Part shown: positions 23,207 to 32,844 of the stretch, piece by piece | How positions within the stretch are numbered: position 1 is the first letter of the stretch | How the letters are laid out: every line of letters begins with the position of its first letter | Source of the DNA: Hypericum androsaemum | Taxonomy: Eukaryota; Streptophyta; Magnoliopsida; Malpighiales; Hypericaceae | Assembly (NCBI GenBank): GCA_963995505.1 | Contig: OZ023187.1 | Coordinates: 12,983,176-13,047,175 of the forward strand | Length of the DNA stretch: 64,000 nt | Reading direction: 5' to 3' | Position numbers and translations under genes: made by a program | Notes under the pieces: generated by a model | Seen by the model: the letters and a program-made list of their open reading frames with translations, nothing else | Databases searched by the model: none | Told to the model about the DNA's origin: nothing

Positions 23207-23223
23207 GTTTGTCTGAAAGACTC

Positions 23224-23489
23224 AAACTCGAAATTTCTTGGTTAAAATAGAACTACACTCCACACGTCTTTTAAGTATTAACTGAGATCAACCGGAGAGT
23301 TTCGAGTTTGCCAGTTGATCACCATTTGGAATGTTGATTGACTCAAAAGTGAATTACTTGATCTAGCAAGTATTTGAATCAGATGATTTTGTCCAAAAAT
23401 GTTACCATGCCATTATCCATGGGTTACTGATATTTGTAAATTGAATTTACTTTTGATTCCTCAATGAAGATGGTCTACTGGACTTGTAA
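23224..23489. other. Host flank left of the viral insertion
   Basis: Unique AT-rich sequence with no gene. It lies between the non-LTR retroposon and the TA tract at which viral DNA begins. Confidence 0.5.
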
Positions 23490-23511
23490 TATATATATAT
23501 ATATATATATG
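23490..23511. repeat. (TA)n tract at left viral junction
   Basis: About eleven AT/TA units separate host sequence (ending GGACTTGTAA) from the first viral base block (GATATTGTTTCACC). Confidence 0.9.
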
Positions 23512-24556
23512 ATATTGTTTCACCATTCGTGGTATCCCATTGTTCGCGATGACATTGGGCACGAGTGGCACGAGTGATGGGATTTGCAGTTTGGGTCTTG
23601 GAGTTATAACTGTCAATCATCTCTTGTATACAAGTAGGCATTAAGAATTGTTCGAACCAGTCAAAGAATAAGATCTGGCAACGATATTCTGTAATCCACT
23701 CATAATAAGAGGTTTGAACTCCATCACGTTCAGGTTTTAAAAAGTTCCGAAAGAACCATTTATATTGACGACGTTTTGATCCATTCCCAATCAATTGAAC
23801 AACATTTCAAACATTTACATGCTTTTTATAATGTCGTAAAGAAAAATGGCCTTGTTTTGTCCCAAAACAAAATCGTTTTGTTCCAAACAAGAATTCATTT
23901 TCTTGGTCATTACATCCACCAAGGGACGATTACCCCAATCGAACGCTCCATTACTTTTGCGTCCAAATTTCCTGACAAAATCTTGGACAAAACTCAACTC
24001 CAACGTTTTCTTGGATCTCTAAACTATGTTTTAGAATTCTTTCCCAACATCAACCGCATCATAAAACCTTTACATGATCGGCTTAAAAAGAACCCTACGC
24101 CATGGACAGATATTCATACTAGTATAATCCAACGCATTAAAAGTCAAGTTCAAAGCATTCCTTGTTTACATTTAGCTGATCCATCTGCTTTCAAGATAGT
24201 TGAAACTGATGCCTCAGATTTAGGTTACGGTGGCATATTGAAACAACGCCCCCATGATCATGAACATATCATATCATTCACTTCAGCACATTGGAATGAT
24301 ACTCAGCGCAAGTATCCAACAATCAAAAAAGAGATTTTGAGCATTGTATTATGTATTACAAAGTTTCAAAGTGATCTTTTAAACCAAAAGTTTTTATTAC
24401 GTATAGATGCCCAAGCGGCTAAAGATATTCTTCAAAAAGATGTTCAAAATATTGCCTCCAAGCACATATTTGCTCGCTGGCAAACTATTTTAAGTATTTT
24501 TGATTTTGACATTGAGTACATTAAAGGAGAAAGCAATTCCCTACCTGATTTCCTAA
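23512..24556. mobile_element. Rearranged fragment of the endogenous caulimovirid, two pieces head to head
   Basis: 23512-23760 is nearly identical to 30590-30838 (the region between movement protein and capsid, viral sense on the minus strand). At 23760/23761 it switches to the opposite sense: 23763-24556 encodes, on the plus strand, reverse transcriptase from its YIDD motif through most of RNase H, matching the complement of about 26585-27385. Only a handful of differences separate each piece from the main copy, so the rearrangement is about as old as the main insertion. The fragment joins the main copy at 24557. No complete viral gene is present. Confidence 0.92.
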
Positions 24557-24773
24557 CGCAGAGGATTACAGTGGAAGTCCGGATATTCTTTAAGCATAGA
24601 CTTTAAGAAATTACAATATGAAGATAAGCTTTAAAACTAGTAACAGAGATAAGCAATGAACAATAAGGAGGGAGAGGATTACAGTGGAAGTCCGGAGAGA
24701 GGAGCGGAGCTCTGGTGACTATGGGCAACTATCCAACTAAAATACACTCTGCCTGATAGCAATAAGGAGGGTT

Positions 24774-24783
24774 CTATATATAG
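24774..24783 (-). promoter_or_regulatory. TATA box of the viral intergenic promoter
   Basis: CTATATATAG on the minus strand, followed downstream (lower coordinates) by about 215 bases of leader repeated at the other end of the viral copy. Placement after the last viral frame and before the leader fits the pregenomic RNA promoter of caulimovirids. Confidence 0.65.
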
Positions 24784-24850
24784 GGGGGGTGAAGTGGCGT
24801 TGAGGCAGGAGGAATCTTTCCTGTTTGCCTGCTGTCTGCTTTGTGCTTTT

Positions 24851-25017
24851 GGTGGCTGGGGTCCACCTCGTGCGTTGCTTCATCTTGTGACTGTTTTTCG
24901 GTGGCTGGGGTCCACCTCGTGCGTTGATTCGTCTTGTGACTGCTTTTCGGTGGCTGGGGTCTACCTCGTGCGTTGATTCGTCTTGTGACTATCTTTCGGT
25001 GGCTGGGGTCCATCTTT
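24851..25017 (-). repeat. 49-bp tandem repeat in the viral intergenic region
   Basis: About 3.4 units beginning GGTGGCTGGGGTCCACCTCG (plus-strand view) with a few substitutions. It lies between the end of the second viral frame and the TATA box, about 70-235 bases upstream of the TATA box in viral sense, where enhancer repeats would be expected. Confidence 0.85.
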
Positions 25018-25168
25018 GTTATGGCAGGAATAAATCCTGTGAATCCATGGGAAATACGTACAATGGTACGTATGATTTTGTAGTAGCTTTTGTGGTATGA
25101 ATTCGTTGAAGCCGTTGTGGTATGAAGTCGTTGAAGCCGTTGTGGTGAGAAGTCTTTGGAGAGTTTGT

Positions 25169-26554
25169 TCAGGGGAGGCCGAAGAAGCCGGCTCCATCAT
25201 CTTCATCGAGGGAGATGAAGGGCTCATCCTCGTCTTCTCCTTCCGTTGCGCAGGGCGATGAAGAGGCGTTGGAATGGGTCTTTGTTACTTGGCTCATTAT
25301 GGCAAAGTAATCCTTCTCTGTGCTGGCTGATGCCAGCATTGCCTGGATCTTCGCCTTCTGGGCCAGAAACTGTGCGATACTGTTGTCAATGGCGGTGTGC
25401 TTTGATTTTCCGACGGCGTTGTCTTTGAACCACTTGAGAACTATTTCTGTGGTCAGTTTCTCTTCCGCTCGGAAGGCGTTCCACCATTTTACCTTGAAGC
25501 GGCGGACTAACATATTGACATCAGTCCGATCGTCATAAGGGGTAAATTCATAGTGCCAGGTGCATACCCATGGAAGGTAGAACTTGGCGCAAAATAATAA
25601 CAATGGGCCAAATGGCTTTTCAATGGCCGAAGGGTTGTAGCGGGCTTTGAAAAGGTTGTAGCATCCAAGAACGTCATCCGTAAGGATGGTTAAGGAACAA
25701 CCATAATAACTCCACCAGGTAAGGAACCATAATGGAAGATTGAGACAATCAAATGGCTGTCTGAAATAGAACAGCCATATGTGGGTCATTTTAGCATTTT
25801 TGTTCAAGAAAGCATTGAACCAGGCATTTTGGTAGTCCCAGTAGCTGTAAAGGGTGCTATGGGTGGTGTTTGGGGTCAGTGGTAGATGCTTTGGTTTGTG
25901 CAAGGGTTGTCCTTGTAAGGATGTCCATTGCGATGGATGTATGACTTTTGCAATTTGGCAGGTTGAATAGGCTGGGGAGGCTTTATCTGTGTTGCTATAG
26001 AAGTGCCTGACTTTGATGGAGTCAGTGTGTTCTAATATGGCAGCATAGTAGGCTTGTGTTTTGGCTATGTCTGAGGGGATAGAGTGTTGGCCAGGAGGGA
26101 AAGTTCTTGCTGCGGCAATAGTTGGGTCGTTTTGGTTGTAATCTCGTTCAACAAACACAAGAGATTGGGTTTGGGGTTTGTGGTAATAAACAGCTCTTGG
26201 TTGGTTACGGGGAAGAGGTTGGGTTTGAGAAACGATTGTATGGCTAACGTTAGGGGAGGTCATTTGGGTGTTGGTTGTTGGGGCTTGGGAATTCTGGGAG
26301 AGGCGTTGGAAGACCTCAACAAATTCAGTCGGGTAAACTGGATTGTTTTGGAGTTCAATTAACCACTTTTGCACTTCAGTGCTGCTTTCGGATCCCCTGC
26401 GAAGGGCAAGGGGAAGTTCTTTATGTTCGTCATCTTCAGTAATAGCGGCCCAAGTTCGGGCTGGCTTTGAGGAGGATGAGGCAGCTGGCTTTGAGGAGGA
26501 TGAGGATGAGGCAATACTTTTGGCTTTGCTCCCTTGGGAGCTTTTTGGTGGCAT
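25169..26554 (-). CDS. Second viral frame, function unknown (461 residues)
   Basis: Begins six bases after the stop codon of the polyprotein, ATG at 26554, and is open to 25169. The N-terminus is Ser/Lys-rich (KSIASSSSSSKP) and the rest is rich in Trp, Tyr and Phe, with an acidic C-terminus (EGEDEDEPFISLDEDDG). I recognise no enzymatic motif or membrane segment. Florendoviruses are known to carry one frame of unknown function after the polyprotein, and this fits by position and size. Its lack of stops suggests a fairly young integration. Whether it is expressed in the plant is unknown. Confidence 0.75.
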   Translation of the reverse strand: MPPKSSQGSKAKSIASSSSSSKPAASSSSKPARTWAAITEDDEHKELPLALRRGSESSTEVQKWLIELQNNPVYPTEFVEVFQRLSQNSQAPTTNTQMTSPNVSHTIVSQTQPLPRNQPRAVYYHKPQTQSLVFVERDYNQNDPTIAAARTFPPGQHSIPSDIAKTQAYYAAILEHTDSIKVRHFYSNTDKASPAYSTCQIAKVIHPSQWTSLQGQPLHKPKHLPLTPNTTHSTLYSYWDYQNAWFNAFLNKNAKMTHIWLFYFRQPFDCLNLPLWFLTWWSYYGCSLTILTDDVLGCYNLFKARYNPSAIEKPFGPLLLFCAKFYLPWVCTWHYEFTPYDDRTDVNMLVRRFKVKWWNAFRAEEKLTTEIVLKWFKDNAVGKSKHTAIDNSIAQFLAQKAKIQAMLASASTEKDYFAIMSQVTKTHSNASSSPCATEGEDEDEPFISLDEDDGAGFFGLP

Positions 26555-26560
26555 AACTGG

Positions 26561-29500
26561 CTACCTATTTGTCAAAAACTCTCGCGTTAGGAAATCAGGC
26601 AGGGAATTGCTTTCTCCTTTAATGTACTCAATGTCAAAATCAAAAATACTTAAAATAGCTTGCCAGCGAGCAAATATGTGCTTGGAGGCAATATTTTGAA
26701 CATCTTTTTGAAGAATATCTTTAGCCGCTTGGGCATCTATACGTAATAAAAACTTTTGGTTTAAAAGATCACTTTGAAACTTTGTAATACATAATACAAT
26801 GCTCAAAATCTCTTTTTTGATTGTTGGATACTTGCGCTGAGTATCATTCCAATGTGCTGAAGTGAATGATATGATATGTTTATGATCATGGGGGCGTTGT
26901 TTCAATATGCCACCGTAACCTAAATCTGAGGCATCAGTTTCAACTATCTTGAAAGCAGATGGATCAGCTAAATGTAAACAAGGAATGCTTTGAACTTGAC
27001 TTTTAATGCGTTGGATTATACTAGTATGAATATCTGTCCATGGCGTAGGGTTCTTTTTAAGCCGATCATGTAAAGGTTTTATGATGCGGTTGATGTTGGG
27101 AAAGAATTCTAAAACATAGTTTAGAGATCCAAGAAAACGTTGGAGTTGAGTTTTGTCCAAGATTTTGTCAGGAAATTTGGACGCAAAAGTAATGGAGCGT
27201 TCGATTGGGGTAATCGTCCCTTGGTGGATGTAATGACCAAGAAAACGAATTCTTGTTTGGAACAAAATGATTTTGTTTTGGGACAAAACAAGGCCATTTT
27301 TCTTTACGACATTATAAAAAGCATGTAAATATTTGAAATGTTGTTCAATTGATTGGGAATGGATCAAAACGTCGTCAATATAGACTATGCAAAATGATGA
27401 AAATGATGCAAATATGTCATTCATGACGTTTTGAAATTCGCTTGGGGCATTTTTTAAACCGAATGGCATAACGTTCCATTCATACTGGCCAAAAGGAACA
27501 GTGAATGCAGTCTTATACCGATCCTTTGGATGAATCTGTATTTGCCAAAATCCAGATTTCATATCAAATTTTGAAAAGATGAAAGAGTTATGAAGGCGAT
27601 TGAGTAAGTCTTTTTTGTTGGGAATTGGATACCGAATCCATTGTAAAACAGCGTTCAAAGGTTTGTAATTGATAACGAGGCGAGGAACACCTCTTTCAAT
27701 TTCAGAGTTTTTAACAACATAAAATGCTGCGCAACTCCAAGGTGATTTTGATTTAGAAATCAAACCCTTGTTTTCTAAATCATTGATTTCTTTTCTACAA
27801 AATTCAACCATTTCAAAGTTCATTTGAATTGGTCGGGCCTTTGTAGGGATTTGGCGTTCTGAAAACGTTGATTCATAGGGAAGTTCAACCACGTGCTTCT
27901 TGCGATCCCAGAAAGCAGTAGGCAAATCAGAACACAAATTAGTTTGAAGTTTATTTTTAAAACAAACAATTTGGTTTTGAAGAGCGAGATCTTCAAGTTG
28001 TGTTGAAATTCGTTGCAAATGAATATGATGTTTTGTGTCAATAAGATCATGTTCTTTAGAAGAAATTAATGAGTTTATGTGATGTTGTTTTAATAAGTGT
28101 AATTCTCGTGTTGTTGGTTTTTGTAAAAATGGGAAAAATAATGTTTTGGAAGTTGGTTTTTTAATTTTAAAAACAATGCCATCATGGTTAACTGTGTAAG
28201 GGGTGATTAAGTTGATAAAAGGTGTTCCAATAATGACAGTATGGTTCATATTGGAAACGAGTAAAAATGTAGTTTTGATGCAAGTGTCATTGTTTTTGAT
28301 AAAAGCATCAGTTTTCTGTGTGATCAACATTTTTGAATTGTTGGCAACAGAAAGTTTTTCATGTGTACGATGTAAAAAGCGTTTAGGCACTAAACCATCT
28401 TTGATGCAATTTAAATCAGCACCCGTATCAAATAAGGCAATAGTATTAAGTTGGAAATCATCAGAAAATTTGATAATAAGTTTAATGAGGTACTTTCGAG
28501 AAGTGACCTGTTTCAAAACATGTAAAAATTTATTGGAATCAGGTTGAAGCGGGAAATCATCATCTGAGTCGCTGGAGTTTGGATCGATAGGCTGTTTGGT
28601 TAAAAGGTTTTGGAGGACAGTACTTGTTTCCTGTTGCTGTAAACGTAAATCTTTGAGCTCAGTTTTAATGAGCTTGATTTCTGTTTGTAGCTCTGGAATG
28701 CTGGGAATATTAGACTTCTGAACTTGCTTCTTTTGAAGGATGCGAGTCAGATCATAAGTCTTTGGAGGGATGGTGATGGAAGTTGAAGGGCCTTCATCAA
28801 CACTGTTAAGTATTTTAGATAAATAGTCCTTGCATTTGGTGGGATCTTCGATTTCATTTGCCATGGCGAGTAAAAACTCTTGGTCTTTAGTCAAAACACA
28901 TATACTGTGTTCCGAATCAGACGAAGATGAAGAATGGATAAGTTCATCTAATTGGTCAGAGTCTTCCGAGACTGAGTCAGGGTCGGAAGAAGAATCGTTA
29001 ATCAGAAGGGTGGATATTTGGGCAATAATATCAGGATCAATGTTTAAGGCATGAAGTTTTGTGTGTATGCGACAGTGCCGGGCGATGTATCCTTTTTTGC
29101 CACACTTGTGACAAATAGTATCCTTGAAGCGGTCATCCGTTGGCGGACGATTACGTCTATAGGACTTCTTTTTGTCGTTGTCTGGAAAACGTCTTGAAAA
29201 GCGTTTTTTGAGGTGAGAGTCCTTATTACGCTTGTCAGGTCGTTTGTAATAGGAAGATCTTTTATGATGAGAAGGCTTGGATGAGGAAGGGCAATTGCAA
29301 TTCTTGGAATCAGGAACTCGAGAAATATCAAACTGTTGACAAAACGATCCAAGTTCTTGTTTCGTTTGCCTTAACTCACGCTTGATATTTTTCTGTAACT
29401 TTAAATCTTGACAGATTTGGAGTCCCTGTTGTTGTGTTATGCTGATGAGCTCACAGTAGGTAAGTGCTGCATAGTTAATAGGGGTTCCATGGGAGGCTTT

Positions 29501-30415
29501 AAGAGTTCGTCTGACCTTTTCACCTAGCATGAACGGAAGACCATCAATGAGCTTTTCTTTCCAGAAAGGCTGATTTGAATCTTCGCGAAGCATTACTCTG
29601 GTGAGGAAGGTGTTTTTATAATGCTGAAAATCACTCAACTTGTGACATTTCAAGTTGGAGAGAAGTTCGGCATTTTTATCTTTAAGGTGAGACGAATCAC
29701 CGATGAAATGAAGTGATATGGCAAAGATAAGAGATGAAACCGCATCTTGGATCAGTTCATTGTTAGGTGAAAGAACTAACGAATGGTTCTCATCACGTTG
29801 AAGGCTTTCTAGGATTTCTTCTTGTTGAGTCTCAGTGAGGTAATAATCCCACCAACCTTTCAGTTGGCCGGAGAATCCCGAAATGAGAATCTCAGCAATG
29901 GATTTGTCAGATATGGTCGTCTGGGTTTTGTAGGCGTTGGCGGCCATGGTCATTTGTTGGAGTAAACTGAGAATGTTATACTCTGTCATGGCATCAATGT
30001 TCCATTCGTAAATGGAATTAGCATTGAACTTAGCCTGGTTTAGGGTACTGGGCTTTTGTTCTATGGCAATGTCTGGACCCGGAACTGGGATGGACTGTTG
30101 GGGCCAGTGAAGACGATGGATCATGGGGGTGGTAGATGAGGAAGACGATCGATTGGATTCAGAATCTGAATCTTTGTCAAGGGTGTGGATGGTGTTGGGT
30201 TGCCTGAGAGGAGTATCAGGGGCGATGAGAGGAGAGGGAGGGAGGGGTGAGATCAATACTGGATATTTGCCTTCGCAAAATATCAGCAAAATCTCTGTTC
30301 TCCTGGATTTGGCGTGTGGTTGTTTGGGAGACCTTAAAAGGTCTAAAAATGGGTTATTGTGGTTTAGATACAGGTGGAGGGTCAGAAAAAGACGATGATG
30401 GGAGATGTCCTTCAA
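26561..30415 (-). CDS. Viral polyprotein part: capsid, protease, reverse transcriptase, RNase H (1284 residues open)
   Basis: Order along the frame: capsid-like region with LKGWWDYYL near residue 185; a basic stretch then a CCHC knuckle CHKCGKKGYIARHC at about 435-448; a coiled-coil-prone segment near 575-600; aspartic protease LFDTGADLNC at about 661-670; reverse transcriptase with VYIDDVLIHS at about 1011-1020; and RNase H to the end. Translation of viral RNA would have entered this region from the upstream movement-protein segment, but the two are now in different frames. The capsid, protease and polymerase parts contain no stop. A plus-strand partial duplicate of the polymerase part lies at 23763-24556. 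Confidence 0.9.
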   Translation of the reverse strand: MKDISHHRLFLTLHLYLNHNNPFLDLLRSPKQPHAKSRRTEILLIFCEGKYPVLISPLPPSPLIAPDTPLRQPNTIHTLDKDSDSESNRSSSSSTTPMIHRLHWPQQSIPVPGPDIAIEQKPSTLNQAKFNANSIYEWNIDAMTEYNILSLLQQMTMAANAYKTQTTISDKSIAEILISGFSGQLKGWWDYYLTETQQEEILESLQRDENHSLVLSPNNELIQDAVSSLIFAISLHFIGDSSHLKDKNAELLSNLKCHKLSDFQHYKNTFLTRVMLREDSNQPFWKEKLIDGLPFMLGEKVRRTLKASHGTPINYAALTYCELISITQQQGLQICQDLKLQKNIKRELRQTKQELGSFCQQFDISRVPDSKNCNCPSSSKPSHHKRSSYYKRPDKRNKDSHLKKRFSRRFPDNDKKKSYRRNRPPTDDRFKDTICHKCGKKGYIARHCRIHTKLHALNIDPDIIAQISTLLINDSSSDPDSVSEDSDQLDELIHSSSSSDSEHSICVLTKDQEFLLAMANEIEDPTKCKDYLSKILNSVDEGPSTSITIPPKTYDLTRILQKKQVQKSNIPSIPELQTEIKLIKTELKDLRLQQQETSTVLQNLLTKQPIDPNSSDSDDDFPLQPDSNKFLHVLKQVTSRKYLIKLIIKFSDDFQLNTIALFDTGADLNCIKDGLVPKRFLHRTHEKLSVANNSKMLITQKTDAFIKNNDTCIKTTFLLVSNMNHTVIIGTPFINLITPYTVNHDGIVFKIKKPTSKTLFFPFLQKPTTRELHLLKQHHINSLISSKEHDLIDTKHHIHLQRISTQLEDLALQNQIVCFKNKLQTNLCSDLPTAFWDRKKHVVELPYESTFSERQIPTKARPIQMNFEMVEFCRKEINDLENKGLISKSKSPWSCAAFYVVKNSEIERGVPRLVINYKPLNAVLQWIRYPIPNKKDLLNRLHNSFIFSKFDMKSGFWQIQIHPKDRYKTAFTVPFGQYEWNVMPFGLKNAPSEFQNVMNDIFASFSSFCIVYIDDVLIHSQSIEQHFKYLHAFYNVVKKNGLVLSQNKIILFQTRIRFLGHYIHQGTITPIERSITFASKFPDKILDKTQLQRFLGSLNYVLEFFPNINRIIKPLHDRLKKNPTPWTDIHTSIIQRIKSQVQSIPCLHLADPSAFKIVETDASDLGYGGILKQRPHDHKHIISFTSAHWNDTQRKYPTIKKEILSIVLCITKFQSDLLNQKFLLRIDAQAAKDILQKDVQNIASKHIFARWQAILSIFDFDIEYIKGESNSLPDFLTREFLTNR

Positions 30416-31400
30416 TGCGTTCCAGTTGTTTTCCTATAGTACTCAGGTGAGTATTACAGAAGTTGTTCTGGGCAATTATACGTTTTGAATTTAAAAGGAC
30501 GTCATCTGTTGGGGTCTTGTAGGGAGCGGCTTCTATGGGATTATTGGCAATATTGAGATGAATTTGTCTCAGAGGGGGGTGAGGGGATGATATTGTTTCA
30601 CCATTCGTGGTATCCCATTGTTCGCGATGACATTGGGCACGAGTGGCACGAGTGATGGGATTTGCAGTTTGGGTCTTGGAGTTATAACTGTCAATCATCT
30701 GTTGTATACAAGTAGGCATTAAGAATTGTTCGAACCAGTCAAAGAATAAGATCTGGCAACGATATTCTGTAATCCACTCATAATAAGAGGTTTGAACTCC
30801 ATCACGTTCAGGTGTTAAAAAATTCCGAAAGAACCATTTGACCTTTCTTTGGTTATGAGGGGCATTGAAATCAGATCGGAGAAAATCCTTATTGATCTCG
30901 AAGGGGGCTTCAAGAACGTTAAGTTCATTCCGATATTGTTGATTTTCTGTGATTTGGCTTGGGGTAGGGGAAGAGGGAGGAGACTCTTCTTCCACAGGGG
31001 CTTTATTTTGTGTATAAACAGGGTGTGGGATTTGGGATCTATAGTTGATATGGTGGAGTGTGGGGTTGGGTATATCTGATGTTGAGAACCTTGGTTTGTC
31101 AGGTAGGTGGATAACAGATGGGAGATGGTTGGGGGCTCTCATCGATGAAGATGTGCTTTCACAGCGAGAAAGGGAGGGGGTCCCTGTAAATCTCGAGCTC
31201 GTAGCACGATTGAACGATATTCCAACAGTACTACCAGAATAACGGTTGATACGTGAAACATCATTACTGGGTTGGGCTTCAGGCATTTGAGTCTCAGATT
31301 GGTCTAAACCTTCTAAGATCCATTCATCAGGAAGGGTTACATCTTTCCATTGGATGGCTTTAGGAATGACAGTGTTAACCCGAGTAAAGTCGGTTTGCAA
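30354..31400 (-). pseudogene. Viral polyprotein part: linker between movement protein and capsid
   Basis: Open for about 348 codons on the minus strand. Shares frame with the movement protein segment (separated by one stop) but ends in a stop at 30354-30356 and is out of frame with the capsid-to-RNase H part, which it overlaps. Contains Ser/Pro-rich stretches and a Trp/Phe-rich block (KWFFRNF, ILFFDWFEQFL) whose second copy lies at 23512-23760. Function unknown; in related viruses this region joins movement protein to capsid. Confidence 0.75.
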
Positions 31401-31409
31401 TAAAACGGT

Positions 31410-32072
31410 TTATCCTTTGGTTGGTTGAAAACGATGCTTCGTTGCAAATGCAGAAATCATGGCTTTATAATGCACTTTAAAACTCAATGAGATGTTAACA
31501 GTGCCCTGCATGAGGGAGTAATTAAATGTTTTTAATTGAAGTGTTAAGGCATGCAGAATGTTTGGGTCTTTAAGAGATAAAGTAAGATTTGGATGGCAGT
31601 CAAATGATAATGGGCCACCAGCGAGGCTTGACTCGACGGAGCTCATTAAAGAATCTTTAAAACGCAGATGTCTAGCATCCCGGAGGATAGCTAGAATCGA
31701 TGCATCCAATCCGGCCACAGTCAGGGGTATAATACCGACCTGGACGAGTCCTATATGGATGAAATTAAAACCCTTTTTCAGATGATTTTGAAGAGAGGTT
31801 TTGGACAATAGTTGATAAGTCTCAATAGGTTTGGAAACAGACATTGAGTGTTCTTCTTGTTTGATGACATAGTCATGTTTCAAAAATGAAATCTTTGGAA
31901 TGTGATATATGTCATGTTTTGAAATTTTTGGCAATTTCCAATTATTGATGCAGCATTTAAAATCCTCAATGATCAGCTCATTACTGTTTATGCGGCTTTG
32001 TTCGTTACTGGATTCAGCCAGATCACTCGCAGATGAGATGCATGATGCATTACTACAAACAAACAGATCCAT
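31410..32072 (-). pseudogene. Viral movement protein segment (30K superfamily)
   Basis: ATG at 32070-32072 (minus strand). The central block FNFIHIGLVQVGIIPLTVAG followed by a LRDAR motif and the repeated LSL / LTLQL strands match the core of caulimovirid movement proteins, which widen plasmodesmata for virion passage. The frame meets a stop at 31410-31412, after which the same frame stays open into the next segment, so this is a single in-frame break of the large polyprotein. The gene would not make the full product as it stands. Confidence 0.8.
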
Positions 32073-32460
32073 GACAGATGAGAGGTACAATATGCAAATA
32101 CAGGGAAGTAATCAACACAAAGCCACGGTCTCACTGCCCCTCCAGGGTCTTACGGCCTACTACCATGCTGATCTAACCCTTCAGATGCAATATGCAACCC
32201 TAACCAGCCATGAAGGCGGAGAATCTATAGTGGATGCAAGATGGAGCTGTATTGCAATAGTGAAAATGGCGTTGCTACAGTAACTCACTATTTTTATGAA
32301 CAGTAACAATGATGAATGAGCAGTTAAAGGCCAATCAATAGCAATACTGTTGATTACCAAGAGGCAACAGGATAAGTTTTAACCCTTTAGGATCCACAAG
32401 GGATGCGAGGACAGTCCGTTTTGGAGACACCTCTCAACAGTTATACTAGAGATATAAATG

Positions 32461-32472
32461 GCTCTGATACCA
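32461..32472 (-). promoter_or_regulatory. tRNA-Met(i) primer-binding site of the virus
   Basis: GCTCTGATACCA on the plus strand is the exact complement of TGGTATCAGAGC, the 12-base initiator-Met tRNA match that primes minus-strand DNA synthesis in caulimovirids. It lies about 390 bases upstream of the movement protein ATG, in the leader. Confidence 0.92.
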
Positions 32473-32660
32473 ATATGCGATGCGGAACAACAGGATATAA
32501 TAATTAATAATAATTATTCTTTAAGCATAGACTTTAAGAAATTACAATATGAAGATAAGCTTTAAAACTAGTAACAGAGATAAGCAATGAACAATAAGGA
32601 GGGAGAGGATTACAGTGGAAGTCCGGATATTCTTTAAGCATAGACTTTAAGAAATTACAA

Positions 32661-32677
32661 TATATATATATATATGA
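32661..32677. repeat. (TA)n tract at right viral junction
   Basis: Viral terminal sequence (AAGAAATTACAA) runs into about eight TA units and then host sequence (GAATTATGTAAAAAA). Confidence 0.85.
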
Positions 32678-32844
32678 ATTATGTAAAAAAAATGGTCTAC
32701 TTGACTTTTAATTCCGTCGGATTGGGAGATATTCCATCCCGCTGAATTTGATGTATTACTTTTTGTGGATTTCCTGACTTAATCTATGAATTATGTTTTT
32801 TCCCCTTAAAAAAATATGGTCTACTGGATTAGGTGAGAAAAAGG

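Larger units (their letters stand above)
24557..32660 (-). mobile_element. Endogenous caulimovirid, florendovirus-like, slightly more than one genome length
   Basis: On the minus strand, in order: leader with tRNA-Met primer site, movement protein, capsid with CCHC knuckle, aspartic protease, reverse transcriptase, RNase H, then a separate second frame and a TATA-bearing intergenic region. One large multi-domain frame followed by a single extra frame of unknown function is the layout described for Florendovirus. A block with TTAAAGTCTATGCTTAAAGA (minus strand) occurs near 24590-24612 and again at 32518-32545, about 7.93 kb apart, so the copy is terminally redundant and the genome unit is about 7.9 kb. 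The largest frame is broken by a stop and a frameshift (see parts). Both ends of the viral complex meet TA dinucleotide tracts. Confidence 0.85.

Noticed and set aside
25246..31242. Plus-strand frames across the viral insertion
   Set aside because: Antisense shadows of the viral genes on the minus strand.
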